A stretch of 64,000 nt of DNA from Pantoea phytobeneficialis (GTDB lineage: Bacteria; Pseudomonadota; Gammaproteobacteria; Enterobacterales; Enterobacteriaceae). The number at the start of each line of letters is the position of its first letter. The stretch's first letter is position 1. Positions 42,044 to 51,956 of the stretch are shown here, one piece after another. The notes below the pieces were generated by a model that saw nothing but the letters and a program-made list of their open reading frames with translations, ran no database searches and had not been told where the DNA came from. Made by a program: the position numbers and the translations under genes. The stretch covers positions 4,233,629 through 4,297,628 of the forward strand of contig NZ_CP024636.1 in NCBI RefSeq assembly GCF_009728735.1. The letters run 5' to 3'.

Positions 42044-43726
42044 ATGAAATTTCTAGGCAAATTTTTCCTTACCTTACTGCTGCTAATTCTGCTGGCGCTG
42101 GTCATCCTGTATGTGTTGCTGCAAACACAGTGGGGTGCAGGCTGGTTTAGCCGTTGGGTGAGTGATAAAACCGACTGGCATCTTTCCCTCAGTAAAATCG
42201 AACACAACTTCTCTTCCCCTTCGCATATCGTCCTTGATGACTTTAGCTTTGGGCACGATGGTCAACCGGCCGTGCTGGTCGCGAAACGCGTTGATCTCGG
42301 GCTGGCATTGGTACAGTTCAGCGATCCACTGCACTTTAGCAGCATCGAATTGCGTGACGGCGAAGTGAATCTGGCTAACCTGACCCCGGATAACGCGCTG
42401 CCGCTTCAGGCCAACCGTTTGCAGCTCAACAATATGCGCATCGATAGTCCGGGCAGTGCGTTACCGATGTTTGCCCGTAAGGTGAACGGTGGCATTTTAC
42501 CGTGGAAGCCAACTGCCAATGATATGCTGGGTAGCGATGCGCAGTTTCAGATGAGCGCGGGTGAGATGACCCTGGATGGTGTGAAGGGAAATAACGTGTT
42601 GCTGCAAGGTAATGTGGCACAACATCGTCTGGTGCTGAGTAATATTGGGGCCGATCTGGCGCGTGGATCGATGACCGGTGATGCCGAACGTGATGCGCAG
42701 GGCAACTGGAAGATTAACCAGTTGCGCCTCAATGATATCCGCCTGCAAACCCATAAAGATCTGCTCGATTTCCTCAACCCGATCAGTGATGTGCCCTCGG
42801 TGACAATTAATCGCCTGGATATGACTGATGCACGTTTGCAAGGGCCGGATTGGGCGGTCACTGACCTCGATTTAACCCTGAAGAATTTCACCTGGCGCGG
42901 TAATGACTGGCAGAGCGAAGACGGTTCTCTGGCGATGAATGCCGGGAATTTTATTAACGGTACCTTTGAACTGAATGACCCCATCGTGAATGCCGACTTC
43001 TCAACGCAGGGCATCGCGCTGACGCAGTTCAGTTCCCGCTGGGCCAATGGCGTCATCCGTGCCAGCGGTAACTGGACGCGCAGTGATAAACGCCTGACGC
43101 TGGATGAACTGGCGGTAGCCGGACTGGAATATACCCTGCCGCAGAACTGGCGCGACCGCTGGCAACAGAGCTTACCAACGTGGCTCGACAGCGTACTGGT
43201 GAAACGTGTGACCGCCAACCGCAACCTGATTATTGATATCAATCCGGCGTTTCCATTCCAGATGACGGCACTGGATGGCAGCGGTGAAAACCTGCTGCTG
43301 GCCCGACAGCAGCAATGGGGGTTCTGGGCCGGTAAAGCCAGTTTTAACGCCGCCGAGGCGACCTTTAACCGTACTGATTTACGTCATCCGTCAATTAGCT
43401 TCAGCGCAGATGATCAACAGATTCAGGTCAATGAACTGAGTGCCTTTAATGGCAGCGGTTTACTGGAGGGGACGGCTACGGTCAACCAGCAGCCGCAACG
43501 TGCGTTGACGCTGCATCTGAAAGGCCAGGCGGTCCCGGCAAATATCCTGCAAAATTGGGGCTGGCCAGCGTTGCCGTTGAACGGAAATAGCAATTTATTG
43601 TTGCAGGTGAACGGTTCGCTGAACGCAGCGTCACCGCTACGTCCAAGCGTCAATGGCAATCTGTCGGTAACAACAGATACCCAGTCGGTGCAACAGACCA
43701 TGCATGACGGGCAGATTCAGCCGTAA
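42044..43726 (+). CDS. yicH: AsmA family protein YicH
   Basis: A 560-aa inner-membrane-anchored periplasmic protein. One N-terminal membrane helix (residues about 5-25, rich in Leu) is followed by a long beta-rich body with conserved DARLQGPDWAVTDLDL, VAGLEYTLP and RNLIIDINPAFPFQMTALDG. AsmA-like proteins are thought to bridge the periplasm and move phospholipids to the outer membrane; YicH itself is little studied. The ATG at 42044 gives the E. coli-like MKFLGK start; another ATG lies three codons upstream. A repeat element follows. Confidence 0.9.
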   Translation: MKFLGKFFLTLLLLILLALVILYVLLQTQWGAGWFSRWVSDKTDWHLSLSKIEHNFSSPSHIVLDDFSFGHDGQPAVLVAKRVDLGLALVQFSDPLHFSSIELRDGEVNLANLTPDNALPLQANRLQLNNMRIDSPGSALPMFARKVNGGILPWKPTANDMLGSDAQFQMSAGEMTLDGVKGNNVLLQGNVAQHRLVLSNIGADLARGSMTGDAERDAQGNWKINQLRLNDIRLQTHKDLLDFLNPISDVPSVTINRLDMTDARLQGPDWAVTDLDLTLKNFTWRGNDWQSEDGSLAMNAGNFINGTFELNDPIVNADFSTQGIALTQFSSRWANGVIRASGNWTRSDKRLTLDELAVAGLEYTLPQNWRDRWQQSLPTWLDSVLVKRVTANRNLIIDINPAFPFQMTALDGSGENLLLARQQQWGFWAGKASFNAAEATFNRTDLRHPSISFSADDQQIQVNELSAFNGSGLLEGTATVNQQPQRALTLHLKGQAVPANILQNWGWPALPLNGNSNLLLQVNGSLNAASPLRPSVNGNLSVTTDTQSVQQTMHDGQIQP

Positions 43727-43744
43727 ACACGCTAACCACCCCCT

Positions 43745-43812
43745 GTAGCGGCGCGATTTATCCCGCGATTTTCACGGCTTTCAAAACCCGCGCGATAAAT
43801 CGCGTCGCTACG
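43745..43812. repeat. Palindromic intergenic repeat, copy 4
   Basis: Left arm GTAGCGGCGCGATTTATC at 43745 and right arm GATAAATCGCGTCGCTAC ending at 43811 are inverted copies with a few mismatches around a longer spacer. Located between convergent yicH and fabY. Confidence 0.88.
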
Positions 43813-43829
43813 GTGTATGCAAGATTTAA

Positions 43830-44840
43830 TTAATCAATCCGCGCGCCAGAGCCACCCTCTTCCAGTGCCCCCTGGGAATCGGCAGGTAAAACGATATATA
43901 CCCCTTCAAACACCGCCCCCAGCTCATCGTCACCAAACAGTTCAACCTCCATCTGCACCCGCGCTTTACGCCCGCGCGCCAGACGATCGAGATCGCCACT
44001 CAACGAACCGAGATCGGCAATCGCCCCCGGCCGGCCACTAATCGGTTTGCTGTAACGAATGTGCGCATCGGCAAGAATAATGGTGCCGCCCAGATGACGC
44101 TCACGCAGCAGCAGCCAGATCAACCCCCAACCGGTCAGCGTCGCCAGTGAGAACAGGCTACCGGCAAATAACGTATGGTGTGGGTTTTGGTTGCCGGTTT
44201 CCGGCATGGTGGTGACAAACTTCTGCCCGGTATATTGCAGAATTCGCACGCCCATTTTTTCACTTAACGGGATATGCTCATACCATGCCTGCTGGAGCTG
44301 CCCGCACCAGTCGGCGCGGTGCAGGATATCATCGAGCGTCACCACCGGTTTAATCATCAGGAAATGGCGTACCGGGGTGGTTTGCGGCGCGGTGATCTCC
44401 CCCTGATTGACATACCCCAGCTTGGCAAAGAATTCGACGGCATCTTCACGCGCGCTACAGGTCACGCGTTTTGCCCCTTCCTGGCGCGCCACTGATTCCA
44501 GCGTCATCGCCACCAATGTACCCAAGCCTTTACCCTGGACTGACGGGTGAACGGCAAGGAAGCGGATAGCCGCTTCATTTTCAGCATTAATGTATAACCG
44601 CCCGACAGCGACCGGCTTGCCCTGTTCATCCACCACCATTTGATGATGGGCCAACGCATCCCATGCATCACGCTCGGAACCCTGCGGCTGCCGCAACGGT
44701 TTTCGTAACATTTCCCAACGGAACTGGTAGTACATATCCAGTTCTTCAGCGGTTTGCGGTACGCGAAGATGATACATAAAGTGATTCTCTCGTTCGGAGC
44801 TTACGTGGCTAATCCCTTGCCGCTCGGCTGAAAATCTCAC
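43830..44840 (-). CDS. fabY: FabY/YiiD, GNAT plus hotdog-domain protein (fatty acid synthesis initiation)
   Basis: A two-domain protein. The N-terminal GNAT acetyltransferase has [19 protein letters not shown] and [20 protein letters not shown]. The C-terminal thioesterase-like hotdog domain has [20 protein letters not shown] and [16 protein letters not shown]. In E. coli it can make acetoacetyl-ACP when FabH is absent. The GTG start at 44840 overlaps the dtd stop by 4 nt (GTGA), giving 336 aa; a start at the conserved MYHLRVPQT (44777) with GAGAG upstream is the alternative. Downstream end of yihX-yihY-dtd-fabY. Confidence 0.9.
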   Translation of the reverse strand: MRFSAERQGISHVSSERENHFMYHLRVPQTAEELDMYYQFRWEMLRKPLRQPQGSERDAWDALAHHQMVVDEQGKPVAVGRLYINAENEAAIRFLAVHPSVQGKGLGTLVAMTLESVARQEGAKRVTCSAREDAVEFFAKLGYVNQGEITAPQTTPVRHFLMIKPVVTLDDILHRADWCGQLQQAWYEHIPLSEKMGVRILQYTGQKFVTTMPETGNQNPHHTLFAGSLFSLATLTGWGLIWLLLRERHLGGTIILADAHIRYSKPISGRPGAIADLGSLSGDLDRLARGRKARVQMEVELFGDDELGAVFEGVYIVLPADSQGALEEGGSGARID

Positions 44841-45274
44841 ACCTGCAACCAAAAGGTCACCGGACCATCGTTAACCAGCTCAACCTGCATATCGGCGGCA
44901 AAGCGGCCATTGGCGGTAGATACGCCCTGCTCACGGCAGCAGGCGCTGAAATATTCATAGAGACGTTCAGCTTCTGCCGGTTCAGCGCCGCCAGAGAAGG
45001 AGGGTCTCATGCCTTTTTGGGTATCAGCAGCCAGCGTAAACTGCGACACTACCAGCACGCTGCCACCTGCCTGCTGTACGTTAAGGTTCATCTTGTCGTT
45101 CTCATCAGCGAAAATGCGATAGCCCAGAACGCGCTCACACAACCGTTGTGCTTTTTTCTCACCGTCGCCCTTTTCAACACCCAGCAACACCAGCAAACCG
45201 GCACCAATTTCCCCTACCACCGCGTTGTCGACGCTGACACTGGCGCGACTGACGCGTTGAATCAAAGCAATCAT
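44837..45274 (-). CDS. dtd: D-aminoacyl-tRNA deacylase
   Basis: A 145-aa enzyme that removes D-amino acids from t[23 protein letters not shown] is the family N-terminus, [17 protein letters not shown] holds the catalytic Ser/Gln region, and the cross-subunit Gly-cisPro motif is NDGPVTFWL. It overlaps yihY by 4 nt upstream and fabY by 4 nt downstream, so the set is translationally coupled. Confidence 0.97.
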   Translation of the reverse strand: MIALIQRVSRASVSVDNAVVGEIGAGLLVLLGVEKGDGEKKAQRLCERVLGYRIFADENDKMNLNVQQAGGSVLVVSQFTLAADTQKGMRPSFSGGAEPAEAERLYEYFSACCREQGVSTANGRFAADMQVELVNDGPVTFWLQV

Positions 45275-46143
45275 GTTTCCTCTCGTTCTTTTTCTCGTTC
45301 ACGCAGTTTTAATTGACGATAGTCATCCAGCGTGACGGTAATTTCTGCCCCTAACAACACAATACACCAGGTCCAGTAAACCCACAGGAACAGAATCGGG
45401 ATTACGGCCAACACCCCGTAAATCAACTGATACGAGGGAAACATCGTAACATAGAGCGCAAAGCCTTTTTTGCCCAGCTCAAACAGCAGGCCCGCAACAA
45501 CTGCGCCCACCAGCGCGTCGCGTCCGGGAACGCGGCGGGTAGGTACAATGCTGTACAGCAACCAGAAAGCGAGAATCGAGAGCAAGAGAGGAAAGACGCG
45601 TAGCACCTGCTCGATCAGGCTGTTGACACCAGAGGTGCTCACCCAGCGCAACGACAGCAGGTAGGAGCTGATCGCCAGACTCGCTCCCGCCAGCAGTGGA
45701 CCAAGGGTAAGAATCATCCAGTAGACCGCGAACGAGTACACCATTGGCCGTTTTTTATCACTGCGCCAGATAACGTTCAACGCACTGTCTACCGAATGCA
45801 TCAACAATAGCGCGGTGACGATCAGGCTGACAGCGCCCACGGCGGTCATCTTATTGACGTTGGCGACGAACTGTTCCAGATAGCGCTGAATGGTGTTGCC
45901 TGCCGCTGGCATAAAATTGGTAAAAATGAAGTTTTTGAGCTGCACGCTAATATCGGAGAACACCGGGAAGGCGGCGAACAGCGCAAAGACCACGGCAATC
46001 AGGGGCACCAGTGCCAACAATGAGACGTAGGCCAGGTTACCTGCCTGTGTCGTCATGTTGTCTTCATCAATGCGCCGCCACAGCAGTTTGACCCACAGGA
46101 AAAAGGCATGCCAGGAGTGGCGCAAATGGCGCAGGTACATCAC
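45271..46143 (-). CDS. yihY: YihY/BrkB family inner-membrane protein
   Basis: A 290-aa membrane protein with about six helices, E. coli length. Conserved stretches are [31 protein letters not shown] and [20 protein letters not shown]. It was formerly labelled RNase BN by mistake; its function is unresolved (serum resistance has been proposed for BrkB in Bordetella). The C-terminal tail is highly charged. It starts one base after the yihX stop and is coupled to dtd. Confidence 0.93.
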   Translation of the reverse strand: MMYLRHLRHSWHAFFLWVKLLWRRIDEDNMTTQAGNLAYVSLLALVPLIAVVFALFAAFPVFSDISVQLKNFIFTNFMPAAGNTIQRYLEQFVANVNKMTAVGAVSLIVTALLLMHSVDSALNVIWRSDKKRPMVYSFAVYWMILTLGPLLAGASLAISSYLLSLRWVSTSGVNSLIEQVLRVFPLLLSILAFWLLYSIVPTRRVPGRDALVGAVVAGLLFELGKKGFALYVTMFPSYQLIYGVLAVIPILFLWVYWTWCIVLLGAEITVTLDDYRQLKLREREKEREET

Positions 46144-46740
46144 TCAGCGATGACTCGCGAACCAGGCTGGCACGGTTTTGCTGTCGGTAACCAACACACT
46201 TTCAATGCCGAGCGCACGAGCGGCCTCGATATTGGGCGGGTTATCATCGAAAAATACCGCCTGGTCAGCCGTAAAGCCTTCGTTATCCAGCACGAACTGA
46301 TAGATGCGGGCTTCGGGTTTACGCATACCAATATCCTGCGACATGTAGAGTTTATCGGCAGCCTGTTGGACCTCGGGAAATTGCGACGGCCAGAACTCAA
46401 AGTGCAACTGGTTAGTATTGGAGAGGATCACCACCCGGTGTCCATCTGCACGCAGCTGGTTCATCAGCGCCAGCGTCTCTGGGCGTACATCGATAAACAC
46501 GGCATGCCAGCCTGCGGTGAATTGTTCATAACTCAGCGCCACATCGAGCTGCTCACATATCCGGGCAGCAAACTCCGGGTCGCTTATTTCGCCGCGTTCG
46601 TGTTGTTCGAAGGCTTCATCCATGCGGAAACGGCTTTGTAGCGTTGCCAGCGGCACGCGCCCCAGGTCACTCCAGACGCCAAGTACCCGGTTAAAATCGA
46701 TATCAACAATCACATTGCCTAAATCAAAGATGTAGAGCAT
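46144..46740 (-). CDS. yihX: Alpha-D-glucose-1-phosphate phosphatase (HAD superfamily)
   Basis: A 198-aa HAD phosphatase (E. coli YihX/HAD4, 199). FDLGNVIVDIDFNRVLG at the N-terminus, the Ser/Thr motif VILSNTNQLHF, the Lys in MRKPEARIYQF, and the acidic motif VFFDDNPPNIEAA are the four HAD motifs. It releases glucose from glucose-1-phosphate, probably balancing glycogen metabolism. First gene of its operon. Confidence 0.94.
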   Translation of the reverse strand: MLYIFDLGNVIVDIDFNRVLGVWSDLGRVPLATLQSRFRMDEAFEQHERGEISDPEFAARICEQLDVALSYEQFTAGWHAVFIDVRPETLALMNQLRADGHRVVILSNTNQLHFEFWPSQFPEVQQAADKLYMSQDIGMRKPEARIYQFVLDNEGFTADQAVFFDDNPPNIEAARALGIESVLVTDSKTVPAWFASHR

Positions 46741-46922
46741 GACGCCTCCTTTATATTCCCTGGATCATTCACTCTAGCGGCAAATGCGAAGGCTGAACAG
46801 GCGGGGTGGCGGGGAAATGCCCGATCTGGAAGCGGGCGCACTCTTCTCTTTTTCAGCTCGCACGCGGGTTACATGCAGAATTGGCCTTGCACATTTATCA
46901 GACAATTGCCCGACACTCAGGC
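46741..46922. other. Intergenic region between yihX and the typA terminator
   Basis: About 180 bp with no gene. It should hold the yihX promoter (minus strand); no hexamers are convincing. Confidence 0.3.
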
Positions 46923-46950
46923 AAAAAAAAGCCCCGCATTGCGGGGCTTT
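46923..46950 (-). terminator. Terminator of typA
   Basis: On the minus strand AAAGCCCCGC-AAT-GCGGGGCTTT continues into a run of eight T residues, 15 nt after the typA stop. Confidence 0.92.
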
Positions 46951-46964
46951 CTCTATGTGTTCGC

Positions 46965-48785
46965 TTAGTCTTTGCTGCCGCGAGACGCACGCTTACGGTC
47001 GTTCTCGGTCAGGTGACGTTTACGAATACGGATTGACTGTGGAGTTACTTCTACCAGTTCGTCGTCATCGATGAACTCGATAGCCTGCTCCAGCGTCATT
47101 TTCACTGGCGGAACCAGAGTGGTCGCTTCGTCGGTACCTGACGCACGCATGTTGGTCAGTTTTTTACCGGTCAGGCAGTTTACGGTCAGGTCGTTAGAAC
47201 GGCTGTGAATACCGATGATCTGGCCTTCATAGACTTCTGCACCGTGGCCGAGGAACAGCTTACCGCGATCCTGCAAACCGAACAGGGCGAAGGCTACCGC
47301 TTTACCCTGACCGTTCGAGATCAGTACGCCGTTCTGACGCTGACCCACTTCGCCCGGACGCACGTCGTCGTAGTGGCTGAAGGTGGAGTACAGCAGACCA
47401 GTACCTGAAGTCATGGTCATGAATTCGTTACGGAAGCCGATCAGGCCACGGCTTGGGATCACGTAGTCAAGGCGCACACGGCCTTTACCATCTGGATCCA
47501 TGTTTTTCATGTCGCCTTTACGCTCACCCATCGCCATCATCACAGAACCCTGGTGGGTTTCTTCGATGTCGAGGGTAACGTTTTCGAACGGCTCTTGTTT
47601 ACGGCCTTCGAACTCACGGAAGATTACTTTCGGACGGGATACCGCCAGCTCGTAGCCTTCACGACGCATGTTTTCGATCAGTACGGACAGGTGCAGTTCA
47701 CCACGACCTGAAACGCGGAAGGCGTCAGCATCAGCGGTTTCTTCAACGCGCAGCGCAACGTTGTGTACCAGTTCTTTGTTCAGACGCTCCAGAATCTGGC
47801 GCGAGGTCACGTACTTACCTTCTTTACCGCAGAACGGTGAGGTGTTGACGTTGAAGAACATGGTTACTGTCGGCTCGTCCACGCTCAGGGCTGGCAGCGC
47901 TTCCACATTCTGCGGATCACAGATGGTGTCAGAGATGTTCAGCTCACCCAGACCGGTGATCGCGATGATGTCGCCCGCTTCAGCCAGGTCGCTTTCGATA
48001 CGTTCCAGACCGAGGTGGCCCAGTACTTTACCGACTTTACCGTTACGGGTTTTGCCTTCGCTGTCGATGATGGTCACTTGCTGGTTCGGCTTCACTTTAC
48101 CGCGTTTGATGCGGCCGATACCGATAACACCCAGGTAGTTGTTGTAGTCCAGCTGAGAGATCTGCATCTGCAACGGCGCTTCGACTTCAACCTGCGGCGG
48201 AGAAACACGGTCAACAATCGCCTGATACAGCGGGGTCATGTCGTCTGCCATGTCGTTGTGATCCAGACCTGCGATACCATTCAGCGCAGAAGCGTAAATG
48301 ATCGGGAAGTCCAGCTGTTCGTCAGTCGCATCAAGGTTAACGAACAGGTCAAATACCTGATCAACCACCCAGTCCGGACGCGCGCCAGGACGGTCAACTT
48401 TGTTGATAACAACAATCGGCTTCAGGCCGTGAGCAAAGGCTTTTTTGGTTACGAAGCGAGTTTGCGGCATCGGGCCATCCATCGCATCGACAACCAGCAG
48501 CACCGAGTCCACCATGGACATCACGCGCTCAACTTCACCACCGAAGTCGGCGTGTCCCGGGGTATCAACGATGTTGATACGATAGTCATTCCATTTGATG
48601 GCGGTGTTTTTCGCGAGGATGGTGATTCCACGCTCTTTCTCCAAATCGTTGGAGTCCATTACGCGCTCAGTCGCTTCGGTACGGGCGTCAAAAGTACCGG
48701 ACTGTTGCAGCAGTTTATCAACCAGGGTGGTCTTACCGTGGTCAACGTGCGCGATGATGGCGATGTTACGCAAATTTTCGGTCAC
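46965..48785 (-). CDS. typA: Ribosome-associated translational GTPase TypA/BipA
   Basis: A 606-aa GTPase (E. coli 607) that assists 50S assembly and growth at low temperature. The G motifs are clear: [15 protein letters not shown] (G1), EKERGITI (G2), [15 protein letters not shown] (G3) and [15 protein letters not shown] (G4). EF-G-like domains III and V and the BipA-specific C-terminal domain ([33 protein letters not shown]) follow. Divergent from glnA. A long opposite-strand open frame here is a codon-usage shadow. Confidence 0.98.
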   Translation of the reverse strand: MTENLRNIAIIAHVDHGKTTLVDKLLQQSGTFDARTEATERVMDSNDLEKERGITILAKNTAIKWNDYRINIVDTPGHADFGGEVERVMSMVDSVLLVVDAMDGPMPQTRFVTKKAFAHGLKPIVVINKVDRPGARPDWVVDQVFDLFVNLDATDEQLDFPIIYASALNGIAGLDHNDMADDMTPLYQAIVDRVSPPQVEVEAPLQMQISQLDYNNYLGVIGIGRIKRGKVKPNQQVTIIDSEGKTRNGKVGKVLGHLGLERIESDLAEAGDIIAITGLGELNISDTICDPQNVEALPALSVDEPTVTMFFNVNTSPFCGKEGKYVTSRQILERLNKELVHNVALRVEETADADAFRVSGRGELHLSVLIENMRREGYELAVSRPKVIFREFEGRKQEPFENVTLDIEETHQGSVMMAMGERKGDMKNMDPDGKGRVRLDYVIPSRGLIGFRNEFMTMTSGTGLLYSTFSHYDDVRPGEVGQRQNGVLISNGQGKAVAFALFGLQDRGKLFLGHGAEVYEGQIIGIHSRSNDLTVNCLTGKKLTNMRASGTDEATTLVPPVKMTLEQAIEFIDDDELVEVTPQSIRIRKRHLTENDRKRASRGSKD

Positions 48786-48900
48786 AGCTTTGCCTCAGGC
48801 ATTATAGAAATAGAAATAACGCGCTATTGTACACGGATTAAGCGGAAGACTGAACATGATCACAGATTTCGCCTAAAGTTTCTTACAGCGCTGGTTTTTA

Positions 48901-48916
48901 GCACCAATTGCGGTGC
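48901..48916 (+). promoter_or_regulatory. Possible distal NtrC site
   Basis: GCACCAATTGCGGTGC is NtrC-like but with a 6-nt rather than 5-nt centre, upstream of the two strong sites. Confidence 0.4.
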
Positions 48917-48941
48917 ATTAATCTGCACTGCGATGGCATTT

Positions 48942-48958
48942 TGCACTGAAATGGTGCT
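48942..48958 (+). promoter_or_regulatory. NtrC enhancer site 1 of glnA
   Basis: TGCACTGAAATGGTGCT matches the NtrC consensus TGCAC-Y-N5-R-GTGCA and is centred about 140 bp upstream of the predicted sigma-54 start, the position of the strong enhancer in E. coli. Confidence 0.85.
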
Positions 48959-48973
48959 TTTATTTGCCACAAA

Positions 48974-48990
48974 GGCACCATTTCAGTGCA
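48974..48990 (+). promoter_or_regulatory. NtrC enhancer site 2 of glnA
   Basis: GGCACCATTTCAGTGCA is centred about 110 bp upstream of the start. It is the reverse complement of site 1 over 15-16 bases, so the pair also forms a long inverted repeat. Confidence 0.85.
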
Positions 48991-49064
48991 TCAAATCCAT
49001 CCTGGTGCAGTCATCGACTCACGACAGGGCGCATCACAGCACGATTTTATCCGCTGTAATAAAG

Positions 49065-49081
49065 TTGGCACAGAATTCGCT
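49065..49081 (+). promoter_or_regulatory. Sigma-54 promoter of glnA (glnAp2 equivalent)
   Basis: TTGGCACAGAATTCGCT has the -24 GG and -12 GC ten bases apart and nearly equals E. coli glnAp2. Transcription should start near 49092, giving a leader of about 138 nt. With the NtrC sites this fills most of the 444 bp between typA and glnA; no separate gene is seen there. Confidence 0.9.
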
Positions 49082-49229
49082 TTAGTATTCTCAAGCGAAA
49101 ACGACAGTTGCACAACGGTTGAAGAGCTTGCCGAGATCTTTGGTTAGGAGATGTCAGAACCCATGACACATTCCAGGCAACGAAGTTCTCTCACCACGAC
49201 GACAATGACAATTTCCAGGAGAGTTGAGT

Positions 49230-50639
49230 ATGTCCGCTGAACACGTTCTCTCGATGATGAACGAGCACGAAGTTAAGTTTGTTGACCTGCGTTTTACCGA
49301 TACCAAAGGTAAAGAACAGCACGTTACTATCCCTGCTCACCAGGTTAACGCTGACTTCTTCGAAGAAGGCAAAATGTTCGATGGCTCCTCCATCGGTGGC
49401 TGGAAAGGCATTAACGAATCAGACATGGTACTGATGCCGGACGCAACCACTGCCGTTCTGGACCCGTTCTTCGAAGATCCGACGCTGATCATCCGTTGTG
49501 ACATCCTTGAGCCAGGCACCATGCAGGGCTACGATCGCGACCCGCGTTCTATCGCCAAGCGCGCAGAAGACTTCCTGCGTTCTTCTGGTATCGCTGATAC
49601 CGTTCTGTTCGGACCTGAGCCGGAATTCTTCCTGTTCGATGACATCCGTTTCGGTTCTTCAACTTCTGGTTCACACGTTGCTATCGACGATATCGAAGCA
49701 GCATGGAACACCGGTAAAGAATACGAAGGTGGCAACAAAGGTCACCGTCCGGCCATCAAAGGTGGTTACTTCCCGGTTCCGCCGGTTGACTCAGCTCAGG
49801 ACATCCGTTCTGCTATGTGTCTGACCATGGAGCAGATGGGTCTGGTGGTTGAAGCTCATCACCACGAAGTGGCAACTGCTGGTCAGAACGAAGTGGCAAC
49901 CCGCTTCAACACCATGACCAAAAAAGCTGACGAAATTCAGATCTACAAATACGTTGTTCACAACGTTGCTCACGCTTACGGCAAAACTGCAACCTTCATG
50001 CCGAAGCCGATGTTCGGTGACAACGGTTCAGGTATGCACTGCCACATGTCTCTGTCTAAAGGCGGCGTGAACCTGTTCTCTGGCGACAAATACGGCGGCC
50101 TGTCTGAAACTGCTCTGTTCTACATCGGCGGTATCATCAAGCACGCTAAAGCCATCAACGCCCTGGCTAACCCGACCACCAACTCTTACAAGCGTCTGGT
50201 CCCAGGCTACGAAGCTCCGGTAATGCTGGCTTACTCTGCCCGTAACCGTTCTGCTTCAATCCGTATCCCGGTTGTTGCCAGCCCGAAAGCACGTCGTATT
50301 GAAGCGCGCTTCCCGGACCCGGCTGCTAACCCGTACCTGGCATTCACCGCGCTGCTGATGGCTGGCCTCGACGGCATCATCAACAAGATCCACCCGGGCG
50401 ATGCGATGGACAAAAACCTGTATGACCTGCCGCCGGAAGAAGAAGCTGAGATTCCAAAAGTGGCTGGTTCACTGGAAGAAGCGCTGAACTGCCTGAACGA
50501 AGACCGCGAGTTCCTGACCCGTGGTGGCGTGTTCACCGACGACGCTATCGACGCGTACATCGAACTGCGTAAGTCTGAAAACGACCGCGTTCGCATGACT
50601 CCGCACCCGGTAGAGTTCGAGCTGTACTACAGCGTGTAA
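49230..50639 (+). CDS. glnA: Glutamine synthetase
   Basis: A type I-beta glutamine synthetase of 469 aa, E. coli length, forming dodecamers that make glutamine from glutamate, ammonia and [44 protein letters not shown] and [11 protein letters not shown] are signature regions. The adenylylation Tyr is in [13 protein letters not shown] (about residue 397). The ATG with AGGAG upstream was chosen over an in-frame TTG two codons earlier. It is highly codon-biased, as for an abundant protein, and first in glnA-glnL-glnG. Confidence 0.99.
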   Translation: MSAEHVLSMMNEHEVKFVDLRFTDTKGKEQHVTIPAHQVNADFFEEGKMFDGSSIGGWKGINESDMVLMPDATTAVLDPFFEDPTLIIRCDILEPGTMQGYDRDPRSIAKRAEDFLRSSGIADTVLFGPEPEFFLFDDIRFGSSTSGSHVAIDDIEAAWNTGKEYEGGNKGHRPAIKGGYFPVPPVDSAQDIRSAMCLTMEQMGLVVEAHHHEVATAGQNEVATRFNTMTKKADEIQIYKYVVHNVAHAYGKTATFMPKPMFGDNGSGMHCHMSLSKGGVNLFSGDKYGGLSETALFYIGGIIKHAKAINALANPTTNSYKRLVPGYEAPVMLAYSARNRSASIRIPVVASPKARRIEARFPDPAANPYLAFTALLMAGLDGIINKIHPGDAMDKNLYDLPPEEEAEIPKVAGSLEEALNCLNEDREFLTRGGVFTDDAIDAYIELRKSENDRVRMTPHPVEFELYYSV

Positions 50640-50820
50640 TTAATTAAATATTCCGCGGATTTCGTGTTGCAGCAAGGCGGCAACCGAATGAATCCCGGGG
50701 AGCTGAGATAGCTCAGTGCCCCGAGTGAGTGAGAGCAGCCAACGCGGCTGCGGCACGAAAGACGCTGAAGATTTTTTGTTGCCGTGGAAACTTTCAGCCC
50801 ATCTTCGGATGGGCTTTTTT
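50640..50820 (+). ncRNA. glnA 3'-UTR, candidate GlnZ-type sRNA
   Basis: The 181 nt after the glnA stop end in an ideal intrinsic terminator (50796-50820) and fold into further imperfect hairpins, one around 50694-50724 (GGGGAGCTGAG / CTCAGTGCCCC). In E. coli the sRNA GlnZ is cut from the glnA 3'-UTR and links nitrogen status with carbon genes. Position and terminator fit; sequence identity to GlnZ was not tested. The middle part resembles a dispersed enterobacterial intergenic element. Confidence 0.4.
50796..50820 (+). terminator. glnA terminator
   Basis: AGCCCATC-TTCG-GATGGGCT followed by TTTTT. It separates glnA from glnL, so glnL-glnG are expressed by partial read-through and from their own promoter. 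Confidence 0.92.
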
Positions 50821-50865
50821 CTCCACGAATTCATCGTTCAAATTACGGTTTTTACAACCAAAGGC

Positions 50866-50887
50866 TATAATGCACTAAATTAGTGCA
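50866..50887 (+). promoter_or_regulatory. glnL promoter with NtrC repression site
   Basis: A TATAAT -10 (50866-50871) abuts the perfect 17-bp NtrC palindrome TGCACTAAATTAGTGCA (50871-50887), 12 bp before the glnL start. NtrC binding here should repress the local promoter, as at E. coli glnLp. Confidence 0.85.
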
Positions 50888-50899
50888 GAGGAACGCTGT

Positions 50900-51949
50900 A
50901 TGGCAACTGGCACGCTGCCCGATGCGGGGCAGATTCTCAACTCCCTGATAAACAGTATTTTGCTGGTTGATAATGAATTAGTTATTCATTACGCCAATCC
51001 GGCGGCACAGCAATTACTGGCGCAGAGTTCACGGAAATTATTTGGCACGCCGTTACCTGAATTAACCGGCTATTTTTCGCTGAATATTGAGGTTATGCGC
51101 GAGAGTCTTGAGGCCGGCCAGGGCTTTACAGACAGCGAAGTGACCTTAGTGGTGGATGGCCGCGCGCATATTATGTCGCTCACGGCGCAACGTCTGCCCG
51201 ATGGCTTAATTTTGCTGGAAATGGCGCCGATGGATAATCAACGCCGCCTCAGTCAGGAACAAATTCAGCATGCTCAGCAGGTCGCCGCCCGCGATTTAGT
51301 ACGTGGTCTGGCACATGAAATTAAAAACCCGCTGGGGGGGTTGCGTGGTGCCGCGCAATTACTATCTCGCGCCCTACCCGACCCTTCGCTGAATGAATAT
51401 ACCAAGGTCATTATTGAGCAAGCCGATCGACTGAGAAATCTGGTAGATCGTTTGCTTGGCCCTCAGCAGCCTGGTTTGCATGTCACTCAGAGCATTCATC
51501 AGGTGGCTGAACGCGTGGTCAATCTGGTGTCGATGGAGTTGCCGGATAACGTTTCGCTGGTGCGTGATTACGACCCCAGCCTGCCGGAGTTGCCACACGA
51601 CCCGGATCAAATCGAACAAGTTCTGCTGAATGTAGTACGCAACGCACTTCAGGCGTTGGGTGAAGAAGGCGGCACAATTATTATCCGCACCCGCACCGCG
51701 TTCCAGTTAACGCTGCATGGTGTGCGATATCGCCTGGTGGCACGCATTGATATTGAAGATGACGGCCCAGGCATTCCGGCTCAACTGCAGGATACGCTGT
51801 TCTATCCGATGGTGAGTGGGCGCGAAGGCGGCACCGGTTTAGGTCTGTCGATTGCCCGCAGTCTGATCGATCAGCATTCAGGAAAAATAGAATTTAACAG
51901 TTGGCCTGGTCACACCGAATTCTCGGTTTACCTGCCTATTCGCCAGTGA
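50900..51949 (+). CDS. glnL: Nitrogen sensor histidine kinase/phosphatase NtrB
   Basis: A 349-aa cytosolic kinase, E. coli length. An N-terminal PAS domain (about residues 10-110) precedes the dimerisation helix with the phospho-His in [20 protein letters not shown] (about residue 139), then the ATPase motifs [24 protein letters not shown] and [13 protein letters not shown]. It phosphorylates NtrC under nitrogen limitation, and PII turns it into a phosphatase. glnG starts 7 nt after its stop. Confidence 0.98.
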   Translation: MATGTLPDAGQILNSLINSILLVDNELVIHYANPAAQQLLAQSSRKLFGTPLPELTGYFSLNIEVMRESLEAGQGFTDSEVTLVVDGRAHIMSLTAQRLPDGLILLEMAPMDNQRRLSQEQIQHAQQVAARDLVRGLAHEIKNPLGGLRGAAQLLSRALPDPSLNEYTKVIIEQADRLRNLVDRLLGPQQPGLHVTQSIHQVAERVVNLVSMELPDNVSLVRDYDPSLPELPHDPDQIEQVLLNVVRNALQALGEEGGTIIIRTRTAFQLTLHGVRYRLVARIDIEDDGPGIPAQLQDTLFYPMVSGREGGTGLGLSIARSLIDQHSGKIEFNSWPGHTEFSVYLPIRQ

Positions 51950-51956
51950 GGTTTCT

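Noticed and set aside
42547..43242. 231-codon minus-strand frame inside yicH
   Set aside because: Antisense shadow of a conserved gene; low-complexity Ser/Arg content and no start signal.
48015..49085. A 356-codon open frame on the plus strand opposite typA, running into the glnA control region
   Set aside because: It is the mirror of the strongly codon-biased typA gene, has no ribosome site or recognisable protein features, and its end overlaps the NtrC sites and sigma-54 promoter.
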